The notes under the pieces are model-generated. The model was given only the letters and a program-made list of their open reading frames with translations. It was not told the origin of the DNA and did not search any database. A stretch of DNA of 64,000 nt. It comes from an uncultured Bacteroidales bacterium. Its GTDB lineage: Bacteria; Bacteroidota; Bacteroidia; Bacteroidales; Paludibacteraceae. The stretch covers positions 62,001 to 126,000 of the forward strand of contig CAMOJA010000003.1 of NCBI GenBank assembly GCA_946616535.1, in the 5' to 3' direction. The position numbers and the translations under genes are program-made. The first letter of the stretch is position 1, and every line of letters starts with the position of its first letter. Of the stretch, positions 42,560 to 51,136 are shown in pieces.

Positions 42560-43516
42560 TTAGAGTAGGAAAGATGCTATTAAACAAGCGACAAGAACGG
42601 CAGTTGAAATTCCATAGGCTATCCAAAGGCGAGTGAGCTTTTTTTCTACTTCTTCTTTAGTATATACATCGTTTGTTTTTGCATAGGAGGATAGTTCATT
42701 AGCATTGGCCTTCTTATTTAATTGTTCTTGTAAATTGGTTAACTCGTTAGCATCGGCTTTCTTGGTGATGTCTTCTTCTAACACACTTACTTTACTAGAT
42801 AGATTATCCAATATCTCAAGTTTTTCAGTGCTATCAGCCAGTTCATTTTGAACCTTGCCTATGCTTTCGCCTATTGAATTTATTTTTGAAGATATTTCAT
42901 TAAATTCTCCTTTTAACTGGTTATCTTGAACTTGTATCTTTTCAAAATCATTTTTTAGATTATCATAGTCTTTTCTTAACGTAGCTATCCTATCTCTAAG
43001 TATATACCCACGTTTGAATGAACTATCCAAGAGACTATAAATTTGTTCTTCAGAAAGACCTTGCTCTTTAAAGATGTCACTAAGTACACATTTTAATTCA
43101 TTAGCATCAATGCTTTGCTCCTCAATCAACGAATATAATTCATTCTCTAAATGCGAAATGACTTTTATTACTTCAATAAAATCATACAACCGAACATTCA
43201 GACGTGCTATGGCATTTTTTATGCTCATAACATTCTGATTGTTTTGTTTAATCATATTACTTAGCGTAGCTTTCTCATCGATTCGTTCCACAAAGAATGT
43301 CTTTTTCTTTTGGATTATCTTCTGCTCTGACACAGCGCCTGTCGATTCTTCTAACAAAACTTTGTCATCTTCCAGCGTCTCTTGAAGAGCTTTCATCTTC
43401 GCAGGAAAATCAATTTTGTCTAATAGCAATCTAATTTCCATCTGTCGTTTTGATGGATTAGAAATGATTAACTCTTCCTTATGGGAAGGTACAATAGATA
43501 CATTAGAATTCTTCAT
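42560..43516 (-). CDS. Coiled-coil protein with C-terminal membrane anchor
   Basis: A 318-aa protein of unknown function. Residues about 20-290 are dominated by heptad-rich coiled coils (KMKALQETLEDDKVLLEEST, LRKDYDNLKNDFEKIQVQDN, VSVLEEDITKKADANELTNL). The final 20-25 residues are one hydrophobic helix (LWIAYGISTAVLVACLIASF), giving a tail-anchored layout with the coils in the cytoplasm. The repeated KADANEL/KKANANEL units resemble phage-tail or trimeric coiled-coil repeats. It overlaps the upstream nuclease-like gene by 14 bases and precedes the WYL regulator by 7 bases. AT-rich codons suggest acquired DNA. Confidence 0.75.
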   Translation of the reverse strand: MKNSNVSIVPSHKEELIISNPSKRQMEIRLLLDKIDFPAKMKALQETLEDDKVLLEESTGAVSEQKIIQKKKTFFVERIDEKATLSNMIKQNNQNVMSIKNAIARLNVRLYDFIEVIKVISHLENELYSLIEEQSIDANELKCVLSDIFKEQGLSEEQIYSLLDSSFKRGYILRDRIATLRKDYDNLKNDFEKIQVQDNQLKGEFNEISSKINSIGESIGKVQNELADSTEKLEILDNLSSKVSVLEEDITKKADANELTNLQEQLNKKANANELSSYAKTNDVYTKEEVEKKLTRLWIAYGISTAVLVACLIASFLL

Positions 43517-45296
43517 CGCGTATTTGTTTATTTAAATTTGTAAATTTCTCTCGTCTTTCTATTTTATCTTGCACATGTTGAGATAATTCTGTTTGGAAAA
43601 TACGACCAGCTCGTAAATTCGCTATCACTCTTTCTCGTGCAAGCATAATTTGAGCAATGTCCATGTCAATGAATCCATAGGCTTTAAGAAATTCTATATC
43701 TGTCCTCATTGTATCAACACCTATTTTCAAAGTATAGATATTTGATAATTGAGACTGCTTTTGCAATAGTTGTATTTCTGCCTTGTTGCTCTTATAAGCA
43801 GCTTTCATGTTATCAAACAACATTAATACGACAGCTGACATAATGCCAGCAAATAATCCGGATAAACATTCTGCCACAAAAGGAGCAAATGGGAAACCAA
43901 TAGCTATTAAACCTTGTTCTAACAATTCATTGAGTGAAAAGCCCAAAACACCTACAGCTCCAGCCGATAATATTTTAGCAGCCTCGAATATTCGCTCTTG
44001 CCATGAATATTGTTTGCTACAAATTATTTTGAAAGCACTTTTTATGGATCCCCACATTTGTCTCACAACCTTAAAAATTTTCTTGAATACGCCAAGGAAA
44101 TAGTCGTTTAACATAGTAAGGAATTCATTTAGCAGACTTTTTACCCCACCACTAAATATTTTTTTCAAGTCATTCTTAAATTTTGCCAAAAACTTTTGCC
44201 AGCTGTTATTGAGAATACGTTTCATTCGTTGGACGAACTTTTCTTCACTTTGTTGATGGAATTCGTTATATGTTTCCTTACTAACAGTGGCTATACAGAA
44301 CTTCATCATATCTTTAACAACCGCCATACCAAAACCATTAACGGCGCGGATGGTGTGCTGTTTCGCTTCATGCTTTACATATGCTATTTTTTCCTGAACG
44401 ACAGCTCGGTCTAATTGTTCTTTGGATATCTCGCCTGTTAAAAATTTATTTATTTGAGAACAATAACCGGAGTGAGATGCACGATCATGTACATCTGTTG
44501 GTACTAATATCATCCCATCTGGACTTTCATGAATTGTTAAATGATTTTTATTAATCCATTGCTTTGCATGAGATATATTTTTAAACCCATATTCCACTAC
44601 TAATGCCTCATAATACTTATGGAAATTATTATTTCTTATCCAAGTTTCACGAGCCTTATTACTCATTTCGCCTTTGCTTTGAATCCTTTGTTGATATTTT
44701 TCTTGAATATCACCTATAGAATCCATCGGAACAACAATGCCGATTCTATACCCTTTTAAACCGCTAAGTGATTCTGAATTAACGACAGAATCTTGTTTAT
44801 ATTTTACTTTCTTTTTTGAATCTTCTTTAGGTAAAGAAAGTCCTGTAATACTTTTTGTGCGTTGTTTGTATGCTTCTTTATGCATCTCAAATTTTTGGGC
44901 ACCTTCTTTACTCATTCCTTCTGTAGAATTGGCAGAATCATTATCAAACGGAGTATTTGATGCTTCTGCCATTGTGCGTGGATTAATACATTTTTGCTTC
45001 CTTTCTATTAATTTATTGTCCAACTTGGATACATCTTGAGAATTTTTCATCTTATCAAATGTATCCCCTGTGTCTGTCATCGCGTCAATATAATCTTCAG
45101 CTCCTTTTTTGACTGCTGATAACAAATCGCTAATAAAATCTTTTTTCTCAATCTGACTCTCAGTTTCAATTATTTCGCGAAGTATATTCTCTTCTTCTTG
45201 AGATAATTGATTTTCAACCTTATTCAGTTCATCCTCAAATGGTAATTCTACATCTGAAAGAAACCGAATGGGACGAGCATCATTACAACAATCCAT
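43503..45296 (-). CDS. Membrane protein with possible HNH/Endo VII-like motif
   Basis: A 597-aa protein not recognised as a named family. Residues 1-160 are charged and partly disordered. Residues about 240-285 contain NHLTIHESPDGMILVPTDVH followed by DRASHSGYCS, with H252, H256, H270 and H275. The spacing recalls the WHH/LHH-type HNH/Endo VII nuclease core (His, short turn, MxLVP, H....HxG). Residues about 440-495 form two or three membrane segments, and the C-terminus is again helical and charged. It starts an operon with the coiled-coil protein and the WYL regulator, behind a promoter flanked by inverted repeats. A defence effector that acts on nucleic acid and membrane is conceivable; this is inference. 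Confidence 0.65.
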   Translation of the reverse strand: MDCCNDARPIRFLSDVELPFEDELNKVENQLSQEEENILREIIETESQIEKKDFISDLLSAVKKGAEDYIDAMTDTGDTFDKMKNSQDVSKLDNKLIERKQKCINPRTMAEASNTPFDNDSANSTEGMSKEGAQKFEMHKEAYKQRTKSITGLSLPKEDSKKKVKYKQDSVVNSESLSGLKGYRIGIVVPMDSIGDIQEKYQQRIQSKGEMSNKARETWIRNNNFHKYYEALVVEYGFKNISHAKQWINKNHLTIHESPDGMILVPTDVHDRASHSGYCSQINKFLTGEISKEQLDRAVVQEKIAYVKHEAKQHTIRAVNGFGMAVVKDMMKFCIATVSKETYNEFHQQSEEKFVQRMKRILNNSWQKFLAKFKNDLKKIFSGGVKSLLNEFLTMLNDYFLGVFKKIFKVVRQMWGSIKSAFKIICSKQYSWQERIFEAAKILSAGAVGVLGFSLNELLEQGLIAIGFPFAPFVAECLSGLFAGIMSAVVLMLFDNMKAAYKSNKAEIQLLQKQSQLSNIYTLKIGVDTMRTDIEFLKAYGFIDMDIAQIMLARERVIANLRAGRIFQTELSQHVQDKIERREKFTNLNKQIRDEEF

Positions 45297-45436
45297 AATA
45301 AATAATTATTTTTGTTATTACTTCACTCTTTTTATTCAGTGATAATACTATATATTTTCAATCGTAAATGCAGAATTACGGAAAAAACGCAGAGTGCATT
45401 TCCTTTGTCGCAAACAAGGCTCTGGTAAACCCTATT

Positions 45437-45496
45437 ATGCTCCAAAACGCTTGCAAAGATACAACAAATTTTTGAATCTACCAAATATTGGAGCAT
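45437..45496 (-). promoter_or_regulatory. Promoter flanked by 9-bp inverted repeats
   Basis: Minus strand: -7 box TATCTTTG (45454-45461), 20-nt spacer, TTG (45482-45484). ATGCTCCAA (45437-45445) and TTGGAGCAT (45488-45496) are perfect inverted repeats on either side, 42 bases apart. A regulator, most simply the WYL protein of the same operon, could bind both and close the promoter. About 150 nt of AT-rich leader follow before the start at 45296. Confidence 0.65.
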
Positions 45497-45510
45497 TATT
45501 TCTCAATTTT

Positions 45511-46305
45511 TTACAAATTTTCTATATTCTCGCGAATGAGCGTGCGGTAATTGGCAGAGGATTTCCAACGGTCAATTTCATAAGCACGCTGACAGTCCTG
45601 CGGATGAGAGTAAAACATTTCGCGGCAAGCCTGTTGCACACGGTCAAAGAAAGAAGCATTCTTCATTTCGTAATATCTTTTGCCTTGTTCAACTAACTGA
45701 TACGGGTTGCCCTGTATTTCAGACAAGCCGCTGGTGAGTTTGAGGAGTGCAGACTGAAAGACCTGTTCCCCGACAACAGTTGCCGCGCATCGGTCAGCTG
45801 AGTATTCACTCATGCGGTTCCAATACTGCAAGGCGCAATAGGCAGGAAAAGCAAGCGAGCCGGTTATCACTTGTGCCGCTTTGCCCATATCTTCGATGAT
45901 ATGCAGGACGGTCATGTAGAGCGTGTGGCGGCAAAGGATATGTCCGCACTCATGCGCCATTATACTTTTGAGTTCGGGCAAGGTGAGCCGTTCCACCAAC
46001 GAACTGCTCAAGGCGACAAAAATACGCGTGTCGCCATACGTATAAGCGTTCATCACAGGGTCATTGTAGATGTATAACTCCGGTTCGTCGATGCTGACGC
46101 AGTTAACGACTTCCAGAAAAGCGGTATATACTTTCGGCAAGTTATCCGGCGAGACACGAAGCATCGTACCGAGGTTCTCTCCGTGCATGATACGTTCGTC
46201 TCCAACCTGCATGAAGTACTTGATCAGCGTATTGAATCCGCGTGCTTGTTTGAGCACCTGCAATGCTTTCGCATCGGCAGGGTGCATAATCTGACGTGCT
46301 TTCAT
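45511..46305 (-). CDS. M48-family metalloprotease
   Basis: A 264-aa zinc protease of the M48 (HtpX/Oma1-like) family. The HExxH motif is HECGH within LPELKSIMAHECGHILCRHT, and the third ligand Glu is in YWNRMSEYSADRCAA (ExxxD). Two weak hydrophobic stretches surround the active site, but there are no clear transmembrane helices as in HtpX, so it may be cytosolic or peripheral. It overlaps the upstream YaaW-like gene by 4 bases, forming a two-gene operon under the palindrome-bearing promoter at 47068. The substrate is unknown. Confidence 0.88.
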   Translation of the reverse strand: MKARQIMHPADAKALQVLKQARGFNTLIKYFMQVGDERIMHGENLGTMLRVSPDNLPKVYTAFLEVVNCVSIDEPELYIYNDPVMNAYTYGDTRIFVALSSSLVERLTLPELKSIMAHECGHILCRHTLYMTVLHIIEDMGKAAQVITGSLAFPAYCALQYWNRMSEYSADRCAATVVGEQVFQSALLKLTSGLSEIQGNPYQLVEQGKRYYEMKNASFFDRVQQACREMFYSHPQDCQRAYEIDRWKSSANYRTLIRENIENL

Positions 46306-47036
46306 GCAACACTCCTTTCTTTTTCAAAACGATTAAGACGCATGTATGCCACTTGCAGCACGGCAGGGACACAAACGCGGTAAGCCGGTGAGGTGATGTC
46401 ATAGACCGTCCAAGCCCCCAAAGCAATCCATCCGATAGGACCTAAAGCGCCACCCACGGCACGCGTGGCGGTTTCTATTCCGGCAGTTGCTACGCCACGG
46501 ATAGTGATGATCTCTACTATATATTGAATGACGCGGGCGGCTATGCGTGTGAGTATAGGCCTGCTTGTGCGTATAGCCATGAGTAACGCGGCTGTTAACG
46601 CCTGACGAGTAAGTGTTTTATCGGGGATGCCGTTTTCGTTAGCAAGCAGCCTCAGTTCGCGCTCAGACATCTTGTTCAGCGTGTCTTGGCAAAGCGTGGT
46701 GAGCAAGTTGTGCTCCATCTTTGCGACACTATCTTGTTCCATGGTTCTCACATCCATCTGCTTGCAGACACGGCGAAGCACGGTTTGGTACGAATCCGGT
46801 TCGTTATGCCAAAAGGTAGAGAGAGTATTAGAACCATATTTCAGCAATTCGTTGCTGATCTGCGGAACGAGAAACAACATATCTTCCGGATAGTTGCGGT
46901 TGTACTCGTCGGTAGCGGTGAGTTGTTCCGTGATACGGATGTTACCCAAACGGTCATGCGTTAGGATGTCGCAAAGCACTCTTAAATCCTCATTTTCACA
47001 GGAAGAAAGAAACCGTAAATCTTTGTCTGTTGTCAT
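46302..47036 (-). CDS. YaaW/UPF0174-family protein
   Basis: A 244-aa protein similar to E. coli YaaW (UPF0174/DUF3944). Shared features: N-terminal LRFLSSCENEDLRVLCDILT, a middle MEHNLLTTLCQDTLNKMSER, and a C-terminal hydrophobic part (GALGPIGWIALGAWTVYDIT) ending SPAYRVCVPAVLQVAYMRL. The family has no established function; stress and membrane links are suggested only by its hydrophobic tail. Here it is translationally coupled to an M48 protease, which may process or depend on it. The promoter carries the GGACA-N5-TGTCC palindrome. Confidence 0.82.
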   Translation of the reverse strand: MTTDKDLRFLSSCENEDLRVLCDILTHDRLGNIRITEQLTATDEYNRNYPEDMLFLVPQISNELLKYGSNTLSTFWHNEPDSYQTVLRRVCKQMDVRTMEQDSVAKMEHNLLTTLCQDTLNKMSERELRLLANENGIPDKTLTRQALTAALLMAIRTSRPILTRIAARVIQYIVEIITIRGVATAGIETATRAVGGALGPIGWIALGAWTVYDITSPAYRVCVPAVLQVAYMRLNRFEKERSVA

Positions 47037-47067
47037 AATTTTGCCCTTTCATTTTTAATTTCGGCGG

Positions 47068-47102
47068 CAAAATTACTACACAAGACGGACAAAATGTGTC
47101 CG
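47068..47102 (-). promoter_or_regulatory. Promoter with GGACA-N5-TGTCC operator, copy 2
   Basis: Minus strand -7 box TAATTTTG (47068-47075). Ten bases upstream lies CGGACAAAATGTGTCCG (47086-47102), a perfect palindrome with 6-bp arms. No TTG stands 20 nt upstream; the operator replaces it. Geometry is identical to 41591-41625. Confidence 0.7.
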
Positions 47103-47314
47103 AGGTACTAAAAAATCTGCATTTTTATAGAAACAAAAGACAGAGTAGCGTCTCCGAAACTCTGTATATAAAATATGTCACCGCTTTTTACGTTGTCGAT
47201 GCCTGCGAATGAAACAAACGGCATATCATGCCGGACAATGGACGAAAGAAGAAAGAAATATGCAAATAAATCTATGTGTTTTTTTCTAAAAAAACGTAAA
47301 AAATAATCAGACTC

Positions 47315-47345
47315 TTGCGTATGTCAAAAAAAAGCAGTACCTTTG
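47315..47345 (+). promoter_or_regulatory. Promoter of the tRNA-Gly/rnpB unit
   Basis: TTG (47315-47317), 20-nt spacer with A-tract, TACCTTTG (47338-47345). The upstream half is identical to the uvrA promoter. Confidence 0.85.
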
Positions 47346-47377
47346 CATCGTTTTTCGGAAAGTAGCGAAAACATCTC

Positions 47378-47448
47378 GCGGTGTTAGCACATCGGTAGTG
47401 CATCGGCTTCCCAAGCCGAGGAGGCGGGTTCGATTCCCGTACACCGCT
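47378..47448 (+). tRNA. tRNA-Gly(CCC)
   Basis: Acceptor stem GCGGTGT pairs with ACACCGC, and the discriminator base is U, as usual for bacterial tRNA-Gly. The anticodon arm is TCGGC-TTCCCAA-GCCGA with anticodon CCC. The T arm GGCGGGTTCGATTCCCGT is standard. The CCA end is not encoded (TCA follows). A strong promoter lies 33 bases upstream, and RNase P RNA starts about 32 bases downstream with no terminator between them. Confidence 0.93.
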
Positions 47449-47479
47449 CATCGCGCGCAAGCGCGATAACGGGCGTGGA

Positions 47480-47823
47480 CAAGCAGATCGGTCTATCGCT
47501 GCGGAGAGAAAGAAAAGCACACGTGCTTTAATCTCATCGGCAGAGGAAAGTCCGGGCAGCACAGAGCACCACAGCGGTTAACGGCCGTCAGGCAGAAATG
47601 TTTGGTCACTGCTACAGAGACGAGTCGCGGAGCGGCTCCAAAAGGAGTAAGCGAAGCGGGTGAAACGAGCACACTGTGGGCTGCAATTCCAAGTAAACCG
47701 GCGTTTGAGCGCTGCTCGCGTGAGTCGGAGGGTAGGAAGCGAGAGAAGCACGTGGTAACACGCGACTCGAGATTAATGATAGACGCCCGAAAGGGTACAG
47801 AACCCGGCTTATAGATCTGCTAC
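47480..47823 (+). ncRNA. rnpB: RNase P RNA
   Basis: The catalytic RNA of RNase P, which trims tRNA 5' ends. The conserved core reads GAGGAAAGTCCGGGC near 47531, and the 3' part has ACAGAACCCGGCTTATAG. Helix P1 is formed by AGCAGATC (47482-47489) and GATCTGCT (47814-47821), which fixes the ends. At about 344 nt it fits bacterial type A. It appears to share a transcript with the tRNA-Gly upstream. A GC-rich hairpin (about 47898-47935) follows, without a U-run. Confidence 0.93.
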
Positions 47824-47950
47824 GCGTTCGGCAAATGGATCGCAAAAACGATACCGCTCCGCTAAATCGTAGGTGCGACCATTGCCTCCGCTCTCCCCAC
47901 CGGGTGCACTCCGTTAGCGCCCGTCGGGGACCCCAATAATTAATAGGACC

Positions 47951-49273
47951 ATGAAGAAAGTAAAATTCTCCGATATTATACATTTTATACGCTACGACAT
48001 GTGGCGGAGGACAGAGACGGAGTTTGACGGTTTCTTCCAGAGATTAGGCTACGCCATCATCCGTACGATCGTTCTGGTAGTACGCGGCTTCAACAACAAG
48101 AACCTCAACGACAAAGCCAAATCCCTTACCTACTCTCTTATCTTCGCCATCGTTCCGATCTTGGCGATGATTGTTGCGGTAGCGAAAGGTTTTGGTGTGG
48201 CGGACGTGATTGAGACGCAACTCAACAAATCGTTCTTAGGCGAGACAGGTATGGTACCGACGATCATGGAGATGGTCGACCGATACTTAGAGACCGCACA
48301 GGACGGCTTATTCATCGGTATCGGCATCCTGATCTTGTTATGGGCGGTATATTCGTTCTTCCAGTCCGTGGAGTCGGCATTTAACCAGATATGGAACGTC
48401 CGGAAATCGCGTTCTATCCTCCGGCAAATCACCACGTATATCGCGATTGTTGTACTCATTCCGGTACTGATCGTTTGTTCCGCGGGTATCAATATTTTTC
48501 TGCACACCACGGTAGAAAGCTCCTTACACATAGAGGCACTCCATCATTTCTTCCACACCAGCGGAGTGCAGTTCTTGCAGTTTGTGATCGTATGGCTGTT
48601 CTTTATCACAATGTATGTCGCGATCCCGAACACCAAAGTGCGGTTCATCAGTGCTCTTATTCCCGGTATTATCATGGGCACTCTTTTCCAGTTGTTACAG
48701 ATGCTTTCGGTCTATCTGATCGCCATGCTGAGCCGCACGAGCATCGTGTATGGCGCGTTTGCAACATTGCCGATTTTAATGACCATGCTGCAATACACGA
48801 GTCTCTTGATTCTCATCGGCGCAGAGATGTCTTTTGCGATCCAGAATAACGAAGAGTTTGAGTACGAGCAGGACCTGAATAATATGTCCCGGCGGTACAA
48901 AGACTTCGTTATGCTCTACCTGCTATCCGTTATTATTCGCCGCTTCGAAGCAGACGAAGCACCTTTGACGGCGCATGAGTTGGCTATTCGCGACAATCTG
49001 CCAATCCGATTAGTCAACAGTCTGCTCACGCGTATGGTGGACACAGGCGTGCTGCGCGAGGTATATACAGAAGGTGAGGAAGACAAGACCTACCAGCCGG
49101 CGCTGGACAGTCATAAGATCAGCGTGGGCATGGTTATCAAACGCATCGAGGCGCAAGGAACCGAGGAGTTCCTGCAAGCGCCGACGGCGGAGATGAAAGC
49201 CTTCTGGAGCGCTTATCTGAAACTGAAAGACAACCACACTCCATTGGACAATATCTATATAAACGAACTATAA
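47951..49273 (+). CDS. YihY/BrkB-family membrane protein
   Basis: A 440-aa inner-membrane protein of the YihY/virulence-factor BrkB family (formerly mis-called RNase BN). About six membrane segments lie in residues 45-300 (SLIFAIVPILAMIVAVAKGF, GLFIGIGILILLWAVYSFFQ, VWLFFITMYVAIPNTKVRF). The cytoplasmic C-terminus (about 310-440) looks like a winged-helix domain (ADEAPLTAHELAIRDNLPIR), as in several Bacteroidetes members. Function of the family is unsettled; transport has been proposed. It is followed after 6 bases by the amylase gene. Confidence 0.88.
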   Translation: MKKVKFSDIIHFIRYDMWRRTETEFDGFFQRLGYAIIRTIVLVVRGFNNKNLNDKAKSLTYSLIFAIVPILAMIVAVAKGFGVADVIETQLNKSFLGETGMVPTIMEMVDRYLETAQDGLFIGIGILILLWAVYSFFQSVESAFNQIWNVRKSRSILRQITTYIAIVVLIPVLIVCSAGINIFLHTTVESSLHIEALHHFFHTSGVQFLQFVIVWLFFITMYVAIPNTKVRFISALIPGIIMGTLFQLLQMLSVYLIAMLSRTSIVYGAFATLPILMTMLQYTSLLILIGAEMSFAIQNNEEFEYEQDLNNMSRRYKDFVMLYLLSVIIRRFEADEAPLTAHELAIRDNLPIRLVNSLLTRMVDTGVLREVYTEGEEDKTYQPALDSHKISVGMVIKRIEAQGTEEFLQAPTAEMKAFWSAYLKLKDNHTPLDNIYINEL

Positions 49274-49279
49274 GTACGT

Positions 49280-51133
49280 ATGAAAACCAAATTCTTCTTT
49301 CTGGCAGCCCTGCTGCTGAGTGCTCAGATGGCGTTCTCTGCGCCGAAGATCGAGCAGGTAGAACCGCTTTGTTGGTGGACGGAAATGCGGACTCCGTTGA
49401 CCGTCATGTTCCATGGTCAGGACCTGAAGGACGCCGAAGTGAGCGTGCAACAGGTAGCGGCCGGCAAAGTCGTTCGCGGCGCATGTAACGGATTAGTGCC
49501 TCGCAGCCAACACAATGCCGAGAGCCCCAATTATCTGTTTGTGGATTTTGGCGTTTTCCAGCCGGGCACCTATCGTATCACCCTCAAGAAAGGCAACAAG
49601 AAAGCCACGTATGACTACATCATCGGCACGCGTCGTGAAGGCAGCCGCGAGCGTAAGAGTTTTGATGCCGGCGATGTCGTTTACCTGATCATGAGCGACC
49701 GCTTCGTAGATGGCGATCCCAGCAATAACAGCACTCCCGACACCCGCGAGAAAGCCGACAAGAAGAACCCGAACGGACGTTTCGGCGGCGATATACAAGG
49801 TATCATCAATTCGCTCGACCATATCGAGAAATTAGGTTGTACCGCTATCTGGCCGACGCCGATGTTAGGCGATGACGAAGAGGCCTGGAGTTACCACGGC
49901 TACGCTTGCTCGGACTACTACCATATCGACCCGCGCTACGGTTCTAACTCGCTGTATGCACAGATGGTACAAGAGGCGCATAAGAAGGGCCTGAAGGTTC
50001 TGATGGACATGGTACCGAACCACTGTGGAGGCTCGCACTGGTGGATGAAAGATCTGCCCTACCGGAACTGGATCAATCAGTTCCCGCAGTTCACCAACAC
50101 GAACAACTGCTTCACCGCCAACTACGACATCAACGCGTCTCAATACGACCGGAACCTGAGTAACCGCGGATGGTTTGACCACCCGATGCCGGATATGAAT
50201 TTAGAGAACCCGGACCTGCTGAAATACTTCCAGCAATGGGCCATCTGGTGGATCGAGTACGCCGATCTGGACGGTCTGCGCGTGGATACCTATCCGTATA
50301 TCGAGAAGATCCCCGGTAGCAAATGGCTGAAAGCCATCCGCGAAGAGTATCCGGGTATCAATATCGTCGGTGAGTGCTGGACCAGACCGGCTCCGGCTGT
50401 AGCTTACTGGCAAAGCGGAGCGAAGAACTTCGACGGCTTTGATTCGAACCTGCCGACCGTAATGGACTTCCCGACCGAAGAAGCTATCCGTCAGGCGCTG
50501 GAGAACGACGGTAACTACTGGGGCGGCGGTCTGACAAAGGTATATGACGCGCTCACGATGGACTACATGTATGCGGATGTGAACAAGCTGTTCACCTTCC
50601 TCGGCAACCATGATATGAGCCGAATCCGCGATGCAGTCAAAGATAGAGACATCCGCCGCGTGAAGTTAGCTTACGTGCTGCTCGCCACCATGCGCGGTAT
50701 CCCGCAAGTACTGTACGGCGATGAGTATGCCATGATCTCGTCCAACAAAGAGAACCCGAGCGACCACTCGTACCTGCGTATGCCGCTGCCGCAAGAAGGC
50801 GAATTGAATGCAGAGATGACAGATATGTTCGAGTTCCAAAGCCAACTCTTCCAATGGAGAAAGAAAGAGCCGGTGCTCCATGAGGGCAAGACCATGCATT
50901 TCCTCTCGCGTAATAACACCTATGCCTTCTTCCGCTACAACGATAAAGAGGCTGTCTTCGTCTTTGCCAATGCCTCAGAGAAGTCATGCACCGTGCCCGT
51001 AGCCAATTATCAGGAGATCCTGAGCCATTATAACCCGATGGGCAAAGATCCGCTGACAGGCAAGAAAGTGGACATGAGCAAGAGCCTTCTTGTTCCCGGG
51101 CTGAGTACCATCATCGTTAAGTTAACAAGATAA
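49280..51133 (+). CDS. Secreted alpha-amylase family GH13 (SusA/neopullulanase-like)
   Basis: A 617-aa glycoside hydrolase cleaving starch-type alpha-glucans. Signal peptide MKTKFFFLAALLLSAQMAFS, an N-terminal beta-sandwich of the cyclomaltodextrinase type (about 25-125), then the (beta/alpha)8 barrel. The catalytic nucleophile Asp is in DGLRVDTYPY, the acid/base Glu in VGECWTRP, and the third Asp in FLGNHDMSR. A calcium/substrate loop MDMVPNHCG is also present. Length and layout match SusA-type periplasmic neopullulanases of Bacteroides. No susC/susD pair is nearby, so it acts apart from a Sus operon here. Confidence 0.93.
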   Translation: MKTKFFFLAALLLSAQMAFSAPKIEQVEPLCWWTEMRTPLTVMFHGQDLKDAEVSVQQVAAGKVVRGACNGLVPRSQHNAESPNYLFVDFGVFQPGTYRITLKKGNKKATYDYIIGTRREGSRERKSFDAGDVVYLIMSDRFVDGDPSNNSTPDTREKADKKNPNGRFGGDIQGIINSLDHIEKLGCTAIWPTPMLGDDEEAWSYHGYACSDYYHIDPRYGSNSLYAQMVQEAHKKGLKVLMDMVPNHCGGSHWWMKDLPYRNWINQFPQFTNTNNCFTANYDINASQYDRNLSNRGWFDHPMPDMNLENPDLLKYFQQWAIWWIEYADLDGLRVDTYPYIEKIPGSKWLKAIREEYPGINIVGECWTRPAPAVAYWQSGAKNFDGFDSNLPTVMDFPTEEAIRQALENDGNYWGGGLTKVYDALTMDYMYADVNKLFTFLGNHDMSRIRDAVKDRDIRRVKLAYVLLATMRGIPQVLYGDEYAMISSNKENPSDHSYLRMPLPQEGELNAEMTDMFEFQSQLFQWRKKEPVLHEGKTMHFLSRNNTYAFFRYNDKEAVFVFANASEKSCTVPVANYQEILSHYNPMGKDPLTGKKVDMSKSLLVPGLSTIIVKLTR

Positions 51134-51136
51134 GGG

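Larger units (their letters stand above)
47037..47377. other. Intergenic region between the YaaW operon and tRNA-Gly
   Basis: 341 bases. Left part: the minus-strand promoter and palindrome (47068-47102). Right part: the plus-strand tRNA promoter (47315-47345). Between them (47110-47300) the sequence is AT-rich, with a GGCATATCATGCC palindrome near 47220. No gene is seen. Confidence 0.65.

Noticed and set aside
40845..47036. Island as an integrated phage or transposon
   Set aside because: No integrase, transposase, terminal repeats or att-like duplication was seen; the tRNA-Gly at 47378 is intact and no partial copy of its 3' end was noticed at 39.5-40.8 kb.
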